A stretch of 64,000 nt of DNA from Pontibacterium sp049599735. GTDB taxonomy: Bacteria; Pseudomonadota; Gammaproteobacteria; Pseudomonadales; Balneatricaceae. Positions 15,322 to 25,059 of the stretch are shown here, piece after piece. The notes under the pieces were generated by a model, which saw only the letters and a program-made list of their open reading frames with translations, ran no database searches and was not told the origin of the DNA. Both the position numbers and the translations under genes were made by a program. The stretch covers positions 19,646 to 83,645 of the forward strand of contig JBMYOX010000006.1 in NCBI GenBank assembly GCA_049599735.1, given 5' to 3'. How positions within the stretch are numbered: position 1 is the first letter of the stretch; each line of letters begins with the position of its first letter.

Positions 15322-17918
15322 AACAAAGTAATCCGGCAATCAGTCGCCAAATCATCCGGGACTACCCGAAAGGAGACGTCACCTGGCTGGCGTTTGCCAC
15401 CGGTTGTGTTGCGCTGGCCTGCGCCGGTGGCGGGGTGGTGACACTTGATCTTTCGGGCAGGGATACTTCTGATGACCTGCGAACACGGAAGCAAATTCAT
15501 AAGCACCTTCATATCCTGACCTGTAATCTTCGTTTTGAATGCCCTGATGTAATGGTAGCCCCCGAAACTGCCTGCCTTAACGTACACATTTTTCCATCCC
15601 TGGCCTCGCTGGCGGACGGGCGGTTCTATCTGCATGAAAAGGGTGAAAACAGACTGCTAACCGGATCTGAAATCAGCCGTTTACTTAAGCCTCCGGTGGT
15701 CGCGACAGGTGCAGTACAGAGGGGCGAGGGGCTTGAGTTACACCGGGATATGCTGGCCCTGATGGTCAGGGAAGTGCCTGTGACGGAGATACTTTCCCGC
15801 CTGGCAGACAGAATTGAAACATTAATACCCGATATTATCGTGTCTGTTCTTGAGGTAGATAGCAGTGGTTTTGTTCACCATGCAGCGGGTAACAGTCTGC
15901 CGGACAATTATATAACAGCCATTGACGGGTTGTGTATCGGGCCGGATGCGGGTTCCTGTGGCACCGCAGCCTGGCGTCGTGAGGTTGTAATTTGTGAAGA
16001 TATCGCCTCAGATCCTTTATGGAAGGACTTTAAGGAGCTGGCATTAGGTTCAGGTTTGCGCGCCTGCTGGTCTGTTCCGCTGATGGATGCGGATGGCACT
16101 GTTTTGGGGACCTTTGCTGTTTATCGTCAGCAGCCGGGGGCACCTGATGCGGAGGAAAAACAGCTTATACAGTATTTCAGCTCACTGGTGTTGATTTTAC
16201 TGAGACACAAAGCCAGTGATGAGGAGCAGCTCAGATTAAAACGTGGCCTGGAGCTCTCGCCGGTTCCGTTGCTGATGATCAATGCCCGTGGCCTGATTAC
16301 CATGGCAAACACGGCACTTTGTGCTTTGCTGGATTATCAGAATGAGTCACTGGTGGGACGGGATGCCAGCCTGCTGCATTCATCATCAACCAGCTCCGAA
16401 ACTTATCGGGAACTTTGGACGGTCGTGAGGGCTGGCCGTTGCTGGCAGGGTGAGCTGGTGGTTTGCAGTCGTACCGGCGAAAAAATTCTGATTGAGCTGA
16501 CCGTCACACCGATACTCAATGCCAAACATCAGCCCGGTCATTATGTGCTCCAGATTCAGGATTTACGTGAGCGACATGCGGCCGCTCAGGAGTTGGAGCG
16601 ACTGGCTTTTTATGATGTGACAACAGGTTTACCAAATCGGGCGTTGTTGCAGGACAGACTGGGTATTGCACTCGCAAATAAGCGTGAGCATCGTCGATTT
16701 GGTGCGTTATTTTTTATCGATCTTGATCATTTCAAACGTGTAAACGATGTTTATGGGCATGGGCATGGGGATGCAGTTTTAAGGGCCTGCGCAGAGCGTT
16801 TGGGCGAAGTCTTACGAAAAGAAGATACCCTGGCCAGAATGGGAGGGGATGAGTTTGTAGCACTGTTGTCTGGTTTGAGTTCAAATCGCTCGGTTGCAGC
16901 CCGGCGTGCCACCAATATTGCAGAGAAAATGCGATTATCATTGGAACAGCCGTTGTGTATTAAGGGACATCAGCATTATCTGGGGGCGAGTGTGGGTGTA
17001 ACTCTTTTCCCCAAAGCGTTGGAGTCAGCTGAAGATTTATTACGCGAAGCTGATACGGCAATGTATGAAGCAAAATCCTCCGGCAGAAATACCGTTAGTG
17101 TCTTTGACCCCATTATGCACCGGGCTGTCAGTGAACGTTATCAGATAGAAAGTGAGCTGCGGCTTGCATTGGAAAGCGGCGAGTTTGAATTATTTTTACA
17201 ACCCCAGGTGGATATTGACGGCAACTGGTGTGCGGCTGAGGCATTAATACGTTGGCACCATCCCGTGCGGGGCTTATTGCTCCCCTCGGAGTTTATTCCG
17301 GTTGCTGAGGACAGCGGGCAAATAGCATCTATTGGGCGCTGGGTGCTGAGGCAGGTATGTATTTTGTTATCCCGGTGTGAAGCGATGGGAAAACCACTGA
17401 CAATTGCCGCAAATGTCAGTACTTATCAGATTCACGACGCCGGTTTTGTTGCTACAGTTAAAGAGTCCTTGCAGGCAACCGGCGCTGATCCTTCCCGGTT
17501 AACCCTGGAGATTACAGAAACGCTATTATTGGAAGATGCCGTTACGACTGCGAATGTGATCAATGAACTGGTCGCCCTGGGGATTAATTTTTCAATCGAT
17601 GATTTTGGTACCGGTTATTCCAATCTGAGTTATTTGCGCCGGTTACCGTTGTGCGAGCTTAAAATTGATCAATCATTCGTGCGTGATATTTGTGACGATG
17701 CTAACGATGCCAGCGTAGTAGAGGCCATACTGGGGCTTGCCCGTCATTTGGGCCTGTCTGTGGTTGCTGAAGGCGTGGAAACACAGGCGCATGTGCGTTT
17801 CCTGACCCGGCACCATTGCCAGCGTATGCAGGGTTATTTTTTCGGAATGCCCCGACCCATTAATGAGTTTTTGAATCACTGGTCAGGTAATCAGTCATCC
17901 CAAAACAGACAGAAGTGA
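15318..17918 (+). CDS. GAF-PAS-GGDEF-EAL cyclic-di-GMP enzyme
   Basis: An 866-residue bifunctional or switchable c-di-GMP protein with no obvious membrane helix. Order: unrecognised N-terminal region (about 1-145), GAF sensor (about 150-290), PAS (about 300-420), GGDEF (about 430-590) and EAL (about 605-855). The cyclase site is an intact GGDEF at 509-513 with I-site RKED at 500-503. The phosphodiesterase site keeps E641-A-L, DDFGTGYS and the loop VVAEGVET, so both halves look active. The start at 15318 is chosen because its ATG overlaps the stop of the small frame at 15238; an ATG four codons earlier is possible. The downstream Hpt-REC-REC gene begins at once, suggesting a shared operon and signal. 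Confidence 0.93.
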   Translation: MKQSNPAISRQIIRDYPKGDVTWLAFATGCVALACAGGGVVTLDLSGRDTSDDLRTRKQIHKHLHILTCNLRFECPDVMVAPETACLNVHIFPSLASLADGRFYLHEKGENRLLTGSEISRLLKPPVVATGAVQRGEGLELHRDMLALMVREVPVTEILSRLADRIETLIPDIIVSVLEVDSSGFVHHAAGNSLPDNYITAIDGLCIGPDAGSCGTAAWRREVVICEDIASDPLWKDFKELALGSGLRACWSVPLMDADGTVLGTFAVYRQQPGAPDAEEKQLIQYFSSLVLILLRHKASDEEQLRLKRGLELSPVPLLMINARGLITMANTALCALLDYQNESLVGRDASLLHSSSTSSETYRELWTVVRAGRCWQGELVVCSRTGEKILIELTVTPILNAKHQPGHYVLQIQDLRERHAAAQELERLAFYDVTTGLPNRALLQDRLGIALANKREHRRFGALFFIDLDHFKRVNDVYGHGHGDAVLRACAERLGEVLRKEDTLARMGGDEFVALLSGLSSNRSVAARRATNIAEKMRLSLEQPLCIKGHQHYLGASVGVTLFPKALESAEDLLREADTAMYEAKSSGRNTVSVFDPIMHRAVSERYQIESELRLALESGEFELFLQPQVDIDGNWCAAEALIRWHHPVRGLLLPSEFIPVAEDSGQIASIGRWVLRQVCILLSRCEAMGKPLTIAANVSTYQIHDAGFVATVKESLQATGADPSRLTLEITETLLLEDAVTTANVINELVALGINFSIDDFGTGYSNLSYLRRLPLCELKIDQSFVRDICDDANDASVVEAILGLARHLGLSVVAEGVETQAHVRFLTRHHCQRMQGYFFGMPRPINEFLNHWSGNQSSQNRQK

Positions 17919-17923
17919 AAATT

Positions 17924-19099
17924 ATGGATAATGAACTCAAGCGGGAAGTAGACAGACTGGCAGCGGCCTTCAGAAAGGAGTTGCCAGGGCGGTTGCACCA
18001 GATTCGCTGTATCTATGATGAACAGGATTTATCAGCCTGGTCTGCCGATAAAAATAATCGCTTATACGGTTTTCTGCATACACTTTCAGGTACAGCCGGT
18101 ACGCTTGGACTCAGGGATCTGGGCCGCTGTGCTGACAATCTGGCAAAGCGTTTGTCCGAAGCCACAGCCAGTGGCCGACCGGGTGACGCTGAATGGAATG
18201 CGATAGGTGTTAATCTGAATACGCTGGAGCAACTGTCCCTGATACGGGGTGATAAGCCCAAGGGGAAAAAGGCGGCAGAGGCACTCAAAGCAAAGGATTA
18301 CCTGATCCATATCGTTGATGATGATGTGTCTTTTACTCAGCTGGTTGCATCGGCGCTGCAGCGTTATGGTTACAAAACCGCTGAATTTCATGATCTCACC
18401 GAATTTATCGCTATCTGCAAGCAGGGCACTGTACCTGACCTGTTGCTCATGGATATGGAGTTTCCCCTTAACCGGCTTGCAGGCGCTGAAACCCTGAACC
18501 AACTGCGTCAGGAATTAAACTCACATTTCCCCGCCATCTTTATTTCCCAGCATGATGACTTACCTTCTCGATTGGCTGCTTTTCGTGCGGGTGCTACACG
18601 CTACCTGCTGAAGCCGGTCGATTTTGATCAGCTGTTTCGCCTGGTTGATGAGCTTTGCAGCCGGTGTGAGGATACCCCTTACCGGGTATTAGTCGCGGAT
18701 GATGATCCCTTTATCCTCGGTGCTTATGTGGCGGCCCTGGAAAATGCTGGCATGCTGGTGGAAGCAATCAGTAATCCGTTGCAAGTGTTGGATATGGTGA
18801 GAATTTTTAAACCGGATGTGCTGTTGATGGATGTATATATGCCGGAAGCCAGTGGCCCGGAACTGGCCGCTGTACTGCGCGAAGACGAGCAACTGGCCTG
18901 GTTGCCTATCCTCTTTATGTCGGTTGAAACGGACCCTTCAAAACATGCGCTTGCCCTGGCCCATGGTGGGGATGATTTTCTGATAAAACCCATCCGCCCT
19001 GCGTATTTACAAGCGGCAGTTAAGGCGCGGGCATGGCGGTCTCGTCGTAATCGTGCGTTATGGCAGCAGGTAAAGGGAAATACTAAGGCGATAGAGTAA
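17924..19099 (+). CDS. Hpt-REC-REC phosphorelay protein
   Basis: A 391-residue cytoplasmic protein. Residues about 1-105 form a histidine phosphotransfer domain with H52 in FLHTLSGTAGTLGL. Two receiver domains follow: REC1 (about 123-245) with D177 in LLMDMEFP and K in LLKPVD, and REC2 (about 250-375) with D303 in LLMDVYMP and LIKPIRP. All phospho-acceptors are intact. There is no output domain, so it probably relays phosphate or binds partners. The ATG at 17924 has AGAAG 9 bases upstream; a GTG at 17915 overlapping the previous stop is an alternative. It sits in an operon with the GGDEF-EAL enzyme; its histidine kinase must be elsewhere. Confidence 0.9.
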   Translation: MDNELKREVDRLAAAFRKELPGRLHQIRCIYDEQDLSAWSADKNNRLYGFLHTLSGTAGTLGLRDLGRCADNLAKRLSEATASGRPGDAEWNAIGVNLNTLEQLSLIRGDKPKGKKAAEALKAKDYLIHIVDDDVSFTQLVASALQRYGYKTAEFHDLTEFIAICKQGTVPDLLLMDMEFPLNRLAGAETLNQLRQELNSHFPAIFISQHDDLPSRLAAFRAGATRYLLKPVDFDQLFRLVDELCSRCEDTPYRVLVADDDPFILGAYVAALENAGMLVEAISNPLQVLDMVRIFKPDVLLMDVYMPEASGPELAAVLREDEQLAWLPILFMSVETDPSKHALALAHGGDDFLIKPIRPAYLQAAVKARAWRSRRNRALWQQVKGNTKAIE

Positions 19100-19312
19100 A
19101 AAGGAAACCGGTTTGTCCTCTTTGTTTTCATACGCTTTGTAATCGTTCCTGAAATTCTGGTTAGATTATGAGCGATCGTTTCAGTTTTTTGGAATTGTAA
19201 GGAAAAAGCCTATATATTTAACAATGAATAAAGTTTTAATGTATTTGTTCAATTATATTGGGATTGCCATTTTTTAGGGCTGAGTTTTACTTGAGGTGGA
19301 TCGGAGTCCCTT

Positions 19313-20971
19313 ATGAAAATTCGTAGCAAACTACTTATTGGCTTAATTTTGCTGCTTTCAGTATTGGGAGTGGGCATTGTTCTTACGGTAAAGCTACTGA
19401 TACTTCCTGAAATTGAAACCCTTGAGAAAAATAATCGCCTGGTTGATCTGAAGCGGGTCGAGCAAGGATTGAACCAGGAACTTAACCGGCTTTCTGCGTC
19501 CGCAAAGGACTGGGCTATCTGGGATGATACTTATGCCTATGTTCAGGCGCCTAGCAGCGATTACGAACAGTCTAATTTGGTTGGCAGCACACTGGATGGA
19601 TTGAATGCCGATGTTCTTCTGATTGTTAATCGCAGTGGACGCGTAGTCGCCAGGCTTTATTCAGAACGCCTGGATTCGCTCATACGCTTGCCTCTGATAC
19701 ACGCCGATCGCTGGTCGCTTGATCATACCCTCAGGACGTTGCCCAAATATGAAACAGGCGTACTGGAAACGACCCACGGCCCCTTGCTCATAGCTTCAAG
19801 CCCTATTATGGATAGCGAAGAAAGCCAACTACCACAAGGCACGCTATTTTTTGGTCGATTGGTTGATAAAGCTTATATTCAATCTTTATCTGAGCAGCTG
19901 CAGTTACCTGTAGAGCTTTCTTTTGCTGCCGGTGATAAAACTCATAAACATGTCAGTTTTAGTTCTGACGATGAGAGTTATGCCTACGCTACCGTTGCGT
20001 TGCTCAATAATCCCCAAGGGAAATTGCGAATTACCTTAAGGCAGCCCCGTCCATTTTTTCAGCAGGCACTTAATAGTCTTCATTATGCGGTGATAACCAT
20101 TCTCTTAATTGGTTTGTTGGTTTCGCTGGTCGCTTATGCGCTGATTAAAAGCACCTTGGTTACCCCTATTCTGAATCTGCAGCGGCAGGCGGAATCTTTT
20201 GGTAAAAATAAAAAATTAAGTAACCTTAAGCCTGTCATAACCGACGATGAGTTAGGGCAGTTATCAGCAAGTTTTGTCAGAATGGCCCGGAGCATTGATA
20301 ACAATCGTGAGGCGCTGGAGCTTGAGCGTAATCGATTTATGGATGACAGTTTGACGGATGCACTGACGAATCTGAAAAATCGGCGCTATCTGGAGCAGTA
20401 TCTGAGTGATGTGTCTGTTTGGCAACCGGATAACGAGTGGCTGCTGCTGGCGCTGGATATTGATTATTTTAAACAGGTGAACGATGTCTACGGGCATCAT
20501 ATCGGTGATATTGTATTAAGTCAGCTCGCAGCTTTGTTCCAGGAGTTAAGCCGTCATGACGATGTGGTTGTACGCCATGGGGGTGAAGAGTTTGCGATTA
20601 TATGTAAGCAGGCTAACGAAGAGATTGGTTGTACGATTGCTGAACGTATTCGTCAGGCTGTGGAGCAGCATGTTTTTGGTACTGAGGATGATCCGGTAAA
20701 ACTGACCTGTTCCATCGGTTTTTTCACCCTGGACTCTGCTAAGAGCAAACAACCTTCCCTGGAATGGTTCTCGATGCTAAACGTTGCGGATCTTGCGCTT
20801 TATGCGGCTAAGCGCAGCGGGCGTAATAGCTGGGTAGGTTTAAAATACATCAGCCCATCTCCTGAAATTTGTTACCCCGAAGGGGCCAGTCAGATCATAC
20901 ATTGTATATCATCACATAAACTGAAACCCTTCAGTTCATTAGGATCCGCCGGACAAGTTGTCTGGCAATAA
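19313..20971 (+). CDS. CHASE4-HAMP-GGDEF diguanylate cyclase
   Basis: Membrane-bound diguanylate cyclase of 552 residues. An N-terminal helix (about 7-30) and a second near 258-280 bracket a periplasmic CHASE4-type sensor (typical WAIWDDTYAYV). A HAMP linker follows, then the GGDEF domain (about 345-510) with GGEEF at 423-427 and I-site RHDD at 414-417. The ligand is unknown. About 40 residues past the GGDEF domain have no visible domain and end over a GCCGGACA/TGTCTGGC inverted repeat (20948-20966) that may act in termination. The ATG is preceded by GGAG at 7 bases. A 213-base AT-rich gap upstream suggests its own promoter. Confidence 0.93.
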   Translation: MKIRSKLLIGLILLLSVLGVGIVLTVKLLILPEIETLEKNNRLVDLKRVEQGLNQELNRLSASAKDWAIWDDTYAYVQAPSSDYEQSNLVGSTLDGLNADVLLIVNRSGRVVARLYSERLDSLIRLPLIHADRWSLDHTLRTLPKYETGVLETTHGPLLIASSPIMDSEESQLPQGTLFFGRLVDKAYIQSLSEQLQLPVELSFAAGDKTHKHVSFSSDDESYAYATVALLNNPQGKLRITLRQPRPFFQQALNSLHYAVITILLIGLLVSLVAYALIKSTLVTPILNLQRQAESFGKNKKLSNLKPVITDDELGQLSASFVRMARSIDNNREALELERNRFMDDSLTDALTNLKNRRYLEQYLSDVSVWQPDNEWLLLALDIDYFKQVNDVYGHHIGDIVLSQLAALFQELSRHDDVVVRHGGEEFAIICKQANEEIGCTIAERIRQAVEQHVFGTEDDPVKLTCSIGFFTLDSAKSKQPSLEWFSMLNVADLALYAAKRSGRNSWVGLKYISPSPEICYPEGASQIIHCISSHKLKPFSSLGSAGQVVWQ

Positions 20972-21044
20972 ATCTGATCCTGTAAATAACGCTGTGTCAG
21001 CTGTGCTGATACTTCGCTTTACCGAGTGCCCATCGGTCGAGGCA

Positions 21045-22403
21045 TCAATTCAATGGCCGTATAAACATACTCGCTTTACTCTTTTGCTGAGTCTCACTTT
21101 GTATCAGAAAACGGATCGGAGTATTTCTGTTACCGTCAGCTCCTGTTGTGCACAGGTGGTAACTGAACCATTGATTAAGTGCCTGTGGGCTTATCACTGT
21201 TTGCCCTCTCAGCGTTGATTTAAACGTTGTTTTCGCTGAAATAGTAATTGTTTCGGCCTCGCCGGTAAAAGACTCTACCTTTAAGTGGTAAATATTACAG
21301 AGCTCGCCATTTTCCAGTTGCAGATATAACTGCTGTCGGTCACGACGTACTTCAACTAATAGTTCTGTTTTATTGCCAAAGCCGTAGATAAGGGGGACGC
21401 TGGTTATCAGAATCATGGCCAGATAGAGCCATAGGCGGGGGCGCAGCAGAGGTGAGGGTTTCCCTTTTAGCTGATTATCTGAATAGAAAGCGATCAGTCC
21501 TTTTGGTTGACCTATTTTATTCATAACTCTATCGCAGGCATCAATACAAGCCCCGCAATTGATACATTCATATTGTAGGCCGTGGCGGATATCAATACCT
21601 GTAGGGCAGACCTGTACACAAAGGCTGCAATCAATACAGTCACCTTGTGCTTGAACGTTGTTGTTTGACCGTCTGCGAGGTTCTCCTCTTACACTGTTGT
21701 AGCTGACGGTGCGTGTGTCAGCATCAAACATCACGGTCTGAAAACGTGAATAAGGACACATATGGAGGCAAACTTTTTCCCTGACTAAACCGCCATTCAG
21801 ATAGGTGAGTGTTGCCATTATCATGATCCACCCGACGGTTGTAAGAGATAATGTCAGTGAAATGCTGTCGGCTATAATTTCTCTGATTGGCACAAAATAA
21901 CCTGTAAAAGTGATAGCGGTAGCTAACGACAAACATAACCACAGGCTATGTTTGAGCAATCGTCTGATTAAACGACTGCCTTTTAAAGGTTGCCGTTCCT
22001 GCTTTCGTCGCAGGCTGGCGTCTCCTTCTGTCCATTGTTCAATACGAATAAATAGCCATGTCCAAATGCTTTGGGGGCAGGCAAACCCACACCAGATGCG
22101 TCCCCAGCCGAGTGCCATAAAAAATAACAATAAAGTGCCCGCAATCATCAAACCACCAAGTAGTGGCAGATCAAACCAGGACAGTTGTATACCAAAGAGG
22201 TTAATACGATGCTGATTAAAATCAAAAAGCAGCCCGGGCTGCCCATCTGCCTGTATCCATACGATGCCAAAGAAAAGTGCAAGCAGGCTACCGCTTATCA
22301 GGCGGCGTAATGTTTGAAAAAAACCTTGGGTCAGGCGTACGTGTATTTTTCCATTACCTGAAAGTGGTGTGAATGGCATGTTTTTCAGAGGGATTTTTTC
22401 CAT
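21045..22403 (-). CDS. ccoG: Cytochrome c oxidase accessory protein CcoG (FixG/RdxA)
   Basis: Membrane iron-sulphur protein that reduces copper for assembly of cbb3-type cytochrome oxidase. The 452-residue protein has several membrane helices, WCGFACPQS, a second Cys pair in CLHMCPYSRFQT, and two [4Fe-4S] motifs (CIDCSLCVQVCP and CINCGACIDACD), followed by a further helix and a C-terminal immunoglobulin-like periplasmic domain (FixG_C). Normally it neighbours ccoNOPQ/ccoHIS; none of these is in the window. It is divergent from the MocR regulator with a 98-base shared region. It ends 73 bases from the convergent CHASE4 cyclase. Confidence 0.95.
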   Translation of the reverse strand: MEKIPLKNMPFTPLSGNGKIHVRLTQGFFQTLRRLISGSLLALFFGIVWIQADGQPGLLFDFNQHRINLFGIQLSWFDLPLLGGLMIAGTLLLFFMALGWGRIWCGFACPQSIWTWLFIRIEQWTEGDASLRRKQERQPLKGSRLIRRLLKHSLWLCLSLATAITFTGYFVPIREIIADSISLTLSLTTVGWIMIMATLTYLNGGLVREKVCLHMCPYSRFQTVMFDADTRTVSYNSVRGEPRRRSNNNVQAQGDCIDCSLCVQVCPTGIDIRHGLQYECINCGACIDACDRVMNKIGQPKGLIAFYSDNQLKGKPSPLLRPRLWLYLAMILITSVPLIYGFGNKTELLVEVRRDRQQLYLQLENGELCNIYHLKVESFTGEAETITISAKTTFKSTLRGQTVISPQALNQWFSYHLCTTGADGNRNTPIRFLIQSETQQKSKASMFIRPLN

Positions 22404-22430
22404 GAGATTGGCTCCGGTCTTTATCGTTGC

Positions 22431-22493
22431 CTGTACTCTAAGGAGATGAGAAAATAAGAACAGGTATAAAAAAATAAACTATATAGGGTACAG
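22431..22493. promoter_or_regulatory. Candidate operator between ccoG and the MocR gene
   Basis: CTGTAC (22431-22436) and its inverse GTACAG (22488-22493) flank an A-rich core in the 98-base divergent gap. The half-site next to the MocR start sits in ATATAGGGTACAG. Spaced half-sites around a divergent promoter fit autoregulation by MocR-type proteins; this is inference. Confidence 0.35.
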
Positions 22494-22501
22494 TTGGGGC
22501 G

Positions 22502-23914
22502 GTGGCAGATTTTTTATACGCATCACTGGAGAAGGACTTAACAGAAGCGATTGAACAGGGCTCCTGGTCGGCAGGGGATCGTTTGCCTTCTATTCGGGCA
22601 TTAGCACAGGCGCGATCCCTATCTAAGACAACAGTAATGCATGCACTGAATCGTCTGGAAGCACGAGGGTTGATTGAATCCCGACCCAAAGCGGGTTTTT
22701 TTGTACGCAGTTGTTTTCAGTCGTCGATACCGGCAACCATAGAAGTACCTACTCCTTCACCCGCACCGGTGTCTGTTAATGAAATAACTCAGGAGCTTAT
22801 GCGCCGCAGTGCGGCATTTGATATCTTGCCGGAAGCGGGTGATCAGGAAGAGACGACCCCTGGATTGGTGCAGCTTAATCGAACCCTGGCCAGAGCCTTG
22901 CGTAACCGGTCCGGGCAAAAACATCAGTATTATGACGAACCCGCCGGTAGCATGTCTTTACGTACATTGCTGACTAAACGTTACAGGCGGTTAGGCTGTC
23001 AGTTTGAAGCCGGTGATATAACAGTGACGGCCGGGTGTCAGCAGGCGATGTTTTTTGCTCTGATGTGTGTATGTCAGCGGGGTGATCTGGTGGTGGTTGA
23101 GTCACCGGGTTTTTACGGTATTTTACAGTTACTTGAAGCATTGGGATTGCAGGTGCTAGAAATCCCGGCTTGTCCGGAAACCGGTCTTGATCTGGTGATG
23201 CTTGAGCAGGTATTAAGCCAGTGGCCCGTTAAAGCCTGTGTGGTGACACCGGCATTTTCGACACCTGGTGGAGCTGTGATGCCTCTGGAAAATCGTGCCC
23301 GGCTGCTCTCTATGGCAGAATTATACGATTTTACGATCGTAGAAGATGATATTTACGGTGATCTTTCTTTTAGCCACCGAATAGCACCATTGCAGGCATC
23401 AGACCCTAATGGCAGAGTTATGCTCTGTGGCTCGGTGTCTAAAACGCTTTCACGTGACTTGCGCTTAGGCTGGGTTGTCTCTGTTCGCCATCATAAAGAA
23501 CTTCAGCGCCTGAAGTTGGTTACGTCACTGGCAGGTAGTCGTTTTGTTCAGCAGGGTGTCGCGGCCTTTATTGAAGAGGGTGATTATGACCGGCATGTAC
23601 GTCGCTATGTTCATCAATTACAGCGGCAGCGGGACGAACTCATTCACGTGATCCAGCATGATTGGCAGGTGCATTGTCGCTTCAGTGTACCCCAGGGAGG
23701 CTTAACACTTTGGGTTCAGCTTCCAGAGTCGATAGACACGCTTGGTCTTTATGGGTGTGCACGTGAGGCGGGTGTGCTGATTACCCCCGGCGCACTTTTT
23801 TCAGCGTCTGGTTATTATAAAAATTGTTTACGTATCAGTTATGCACATTGTTGGAATCCGGTGAGGAAAAAGGCGTTACTAGAGCTGGGCCGGTTATTAG
23901 AGCGTGCGTTGTAA
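22502..23914 (+). CDS. MocR-type GntR/aminotransferase-fold transcription regulator
   Basis: A 470-residue PLP-dependent regulator. The first 75 residues form a GntR winged helix (GDRLPSIRALAQARSLSKTT...RLEARGLIESR). After a linker, residues about 120-465 are a class I aminotransferase-like domain; the PLP-binding lysine is K314 (SVSKTLSRDLRLGW), and DDIYGDL provides the pyridine-ring Asp region. The start is GTG with GGGGCG upstream. Such regulators often control amino-acid, vitamin B6 or exporter genes; divergence from ccoG makes ccoG or the downstream membrane gene at 24033 possible targets, without direct proof. Confidence 0.9.
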   Translation: MADFLYASLEKDLTEAIEQGSWSAGDRLPSIRALAQARSLSKTTVMHALNRLEARGLIESRPKAGFFVRSCFQSSIPATIEVPTPSPAPVSVNEITQELMRRSAAFDILPEAGDQEETTPGLVQLNRTLARALRNRSGQKHQYYDEPAGSMSLRTLLTKRYRRLGCQFEAGDITVTAGCQQAMFFALMCVCQRGDLVVVESPGFYGILQLLEALGLQVLEIPACPETGLDLVMLEQVLSQWPVKACVVTPAFSTPGGAVMPLENRARLLSMAELYDFTIVEDDIYGDLSFSHRIAPLQASDPNGRVMLCGSVSKTLSRDLRLGWVVSVRHHKELQRLKLVTSLAGSRFVQQGVAAFIEEGDYDRHVRRYVHQLQRQRDELIHVIQHDWQVHCRFSVPQGGLTLWVQLPESIDTLGLYGCAREAGVLITPGALFSASGYYKNCLRISYAHCWNPVRKKALLELGRLLERAL

Positions 23915-24032
23915 TTATTGTGTTTATGGTCATACCAGTGTTGATAAAAAGCTGGTATCTCATGAGCTTGTAAGCACAATAGCAGACCTTCCGTAACCGC
24001 ATTTTTTATTAGACAAACAGGGATAGAGCCAG

Positions 24033-24971
24033 TTGGAACAGATTATTACCGTCATTCTTGAGTCGGGCCGTGCCGCGATTGATATGGTGCTCTATATCCT
24101 GCTGCCTATTATGGTGGTGATGCTGGCGCTGATGAAGCTGCTGGAAGTGAAAGGGGTGCTGGCCTGGGTTGCGAACCTGCTCTCTCCGGTTTTACGTGTT
24201 TTTGGTGTGCCGGGATTGGGGGTATTTGCCATGGTAAAGCTGCTGTTTGTCAGCTTTGCAGCCCCTGTTGCCACTCTGGCTATTATGGACAGAAACGGTA
24301 CTGCCCGTCGCCAGATTGCCGCAACTCTGGCCATGGTGCTGACTATGTCCCAGGCTAATGTCGTATTTCCCATGACGGCGGTCGGCCTGAATTTGCCGGT
24401 GATTATGATGACCTCACTGGTGGGCGGTCTGTTTGCGGCGGCGGTAACCTATTATTTACTGGCCCCGTCCGCTGATGTACATGATGAAATGGGCCAGGAA
24501 AACCTGGCGTCAGACGGCACGAAAGATAAGCGTACAGTGATACAGATCCTGTCAGATGGCGGACAGGAAGGCGCTAAAATTGTTATGGGCATGTTGCCTA
24601 TGCTGATTCTGGCTTTGTGTTTTGTGTATCTGTTGCGGGCGACCGGCGGCATTGAAATTATCAGTATGTTGCTGGCACCGGTACTGGCGCTGGTGGATTT
24701 ACCCGAAGCGGCGGTTTTACCATTAGTCACTAAATTTATTGCCGGTGGCACCGCCTTTATGGGTATTACCCTGGATTTGATGAATCAGGGCTTGTTAAGT
24801 GCGACTGACTTGAACCGAATGGCTGGTTTTGTAACAAATCCGCTGGATATTGCCGGTGTTGCGGTTCTGACGGCAGCGGGTCCCAGAGTGGGTGCTATTG
24901 CCCGTATGGCTGTTTTAGGTGCAATTTCAGGCATGGTGCTAAGGGGTGTTTTGCACCTGATTATATTCTGA
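24033..24971 (+). CDS. Nucleoside-recognition (gate) domain membrane protein
   Basis: A 312-residue inner-membrane protein with about eight hydrophobic segments. Two gate/nucleoside-recognition halves (about 10-140 and 185-310) are separated by a hydrophilic linker (about 148-175). The family includes SpmA/SpmB-like and FeoB/CNT-core proteins; the transported or sensed molecule is not known. The likely start is the TTG at 24033 (MEQIITVILESGRAAIDMVLY), with GGAT-type weak ribosome site; the next in-frame ATG at 24084 would remove the first helix. An ATACCAG/CTGGTAT inverted repeat (23932-23958) lies upstream, after the MocR gene. Confidence 0.75.
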   Translation: MEQIITVILESGRAAIDMVLYILLPIMVVMLALMKLLEVKGVLAWVANLLSPVLRVFGVPGLGVFAMVKLLFVSFAAPVATLAIMDRNGTARRQIAATLAMVLTMSQANVVFPMTAVGLNLPVIMMTSLVGGLFAAAVTYYLLAPSADVHDEMGQENLASDGTKDKRTVIQILSDGGQEGAKIVMGMLPMLILALCFVYLLRATGGIEIISMLLAPVLALVDLPEAAVLPLVTKFIAGGTAFMGITLDLMNQGLLSATDLNRMAGFVTNPLDIAGVAVLTAAGPRVGAIARMAVLGAISGMVLRGVLHLIIF

Positions 24972-25059
24972 TCGATCTGCCTGTTCTGATGGCCGTCTTC
25001 AGGCGCAGGGCCTTTCGGTGCTAATATGGCGTTTTTATCGTTAATGAGATTTCAAGCGC

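Noticed and set aside
20958..21218. Plus-strand frame of 86 codons overlapping the ccoG end
   Set aside because: Overlaps the ccoG coding strand in reverse and begins inside the CHASE4 cyclase gene; no start signal or family.
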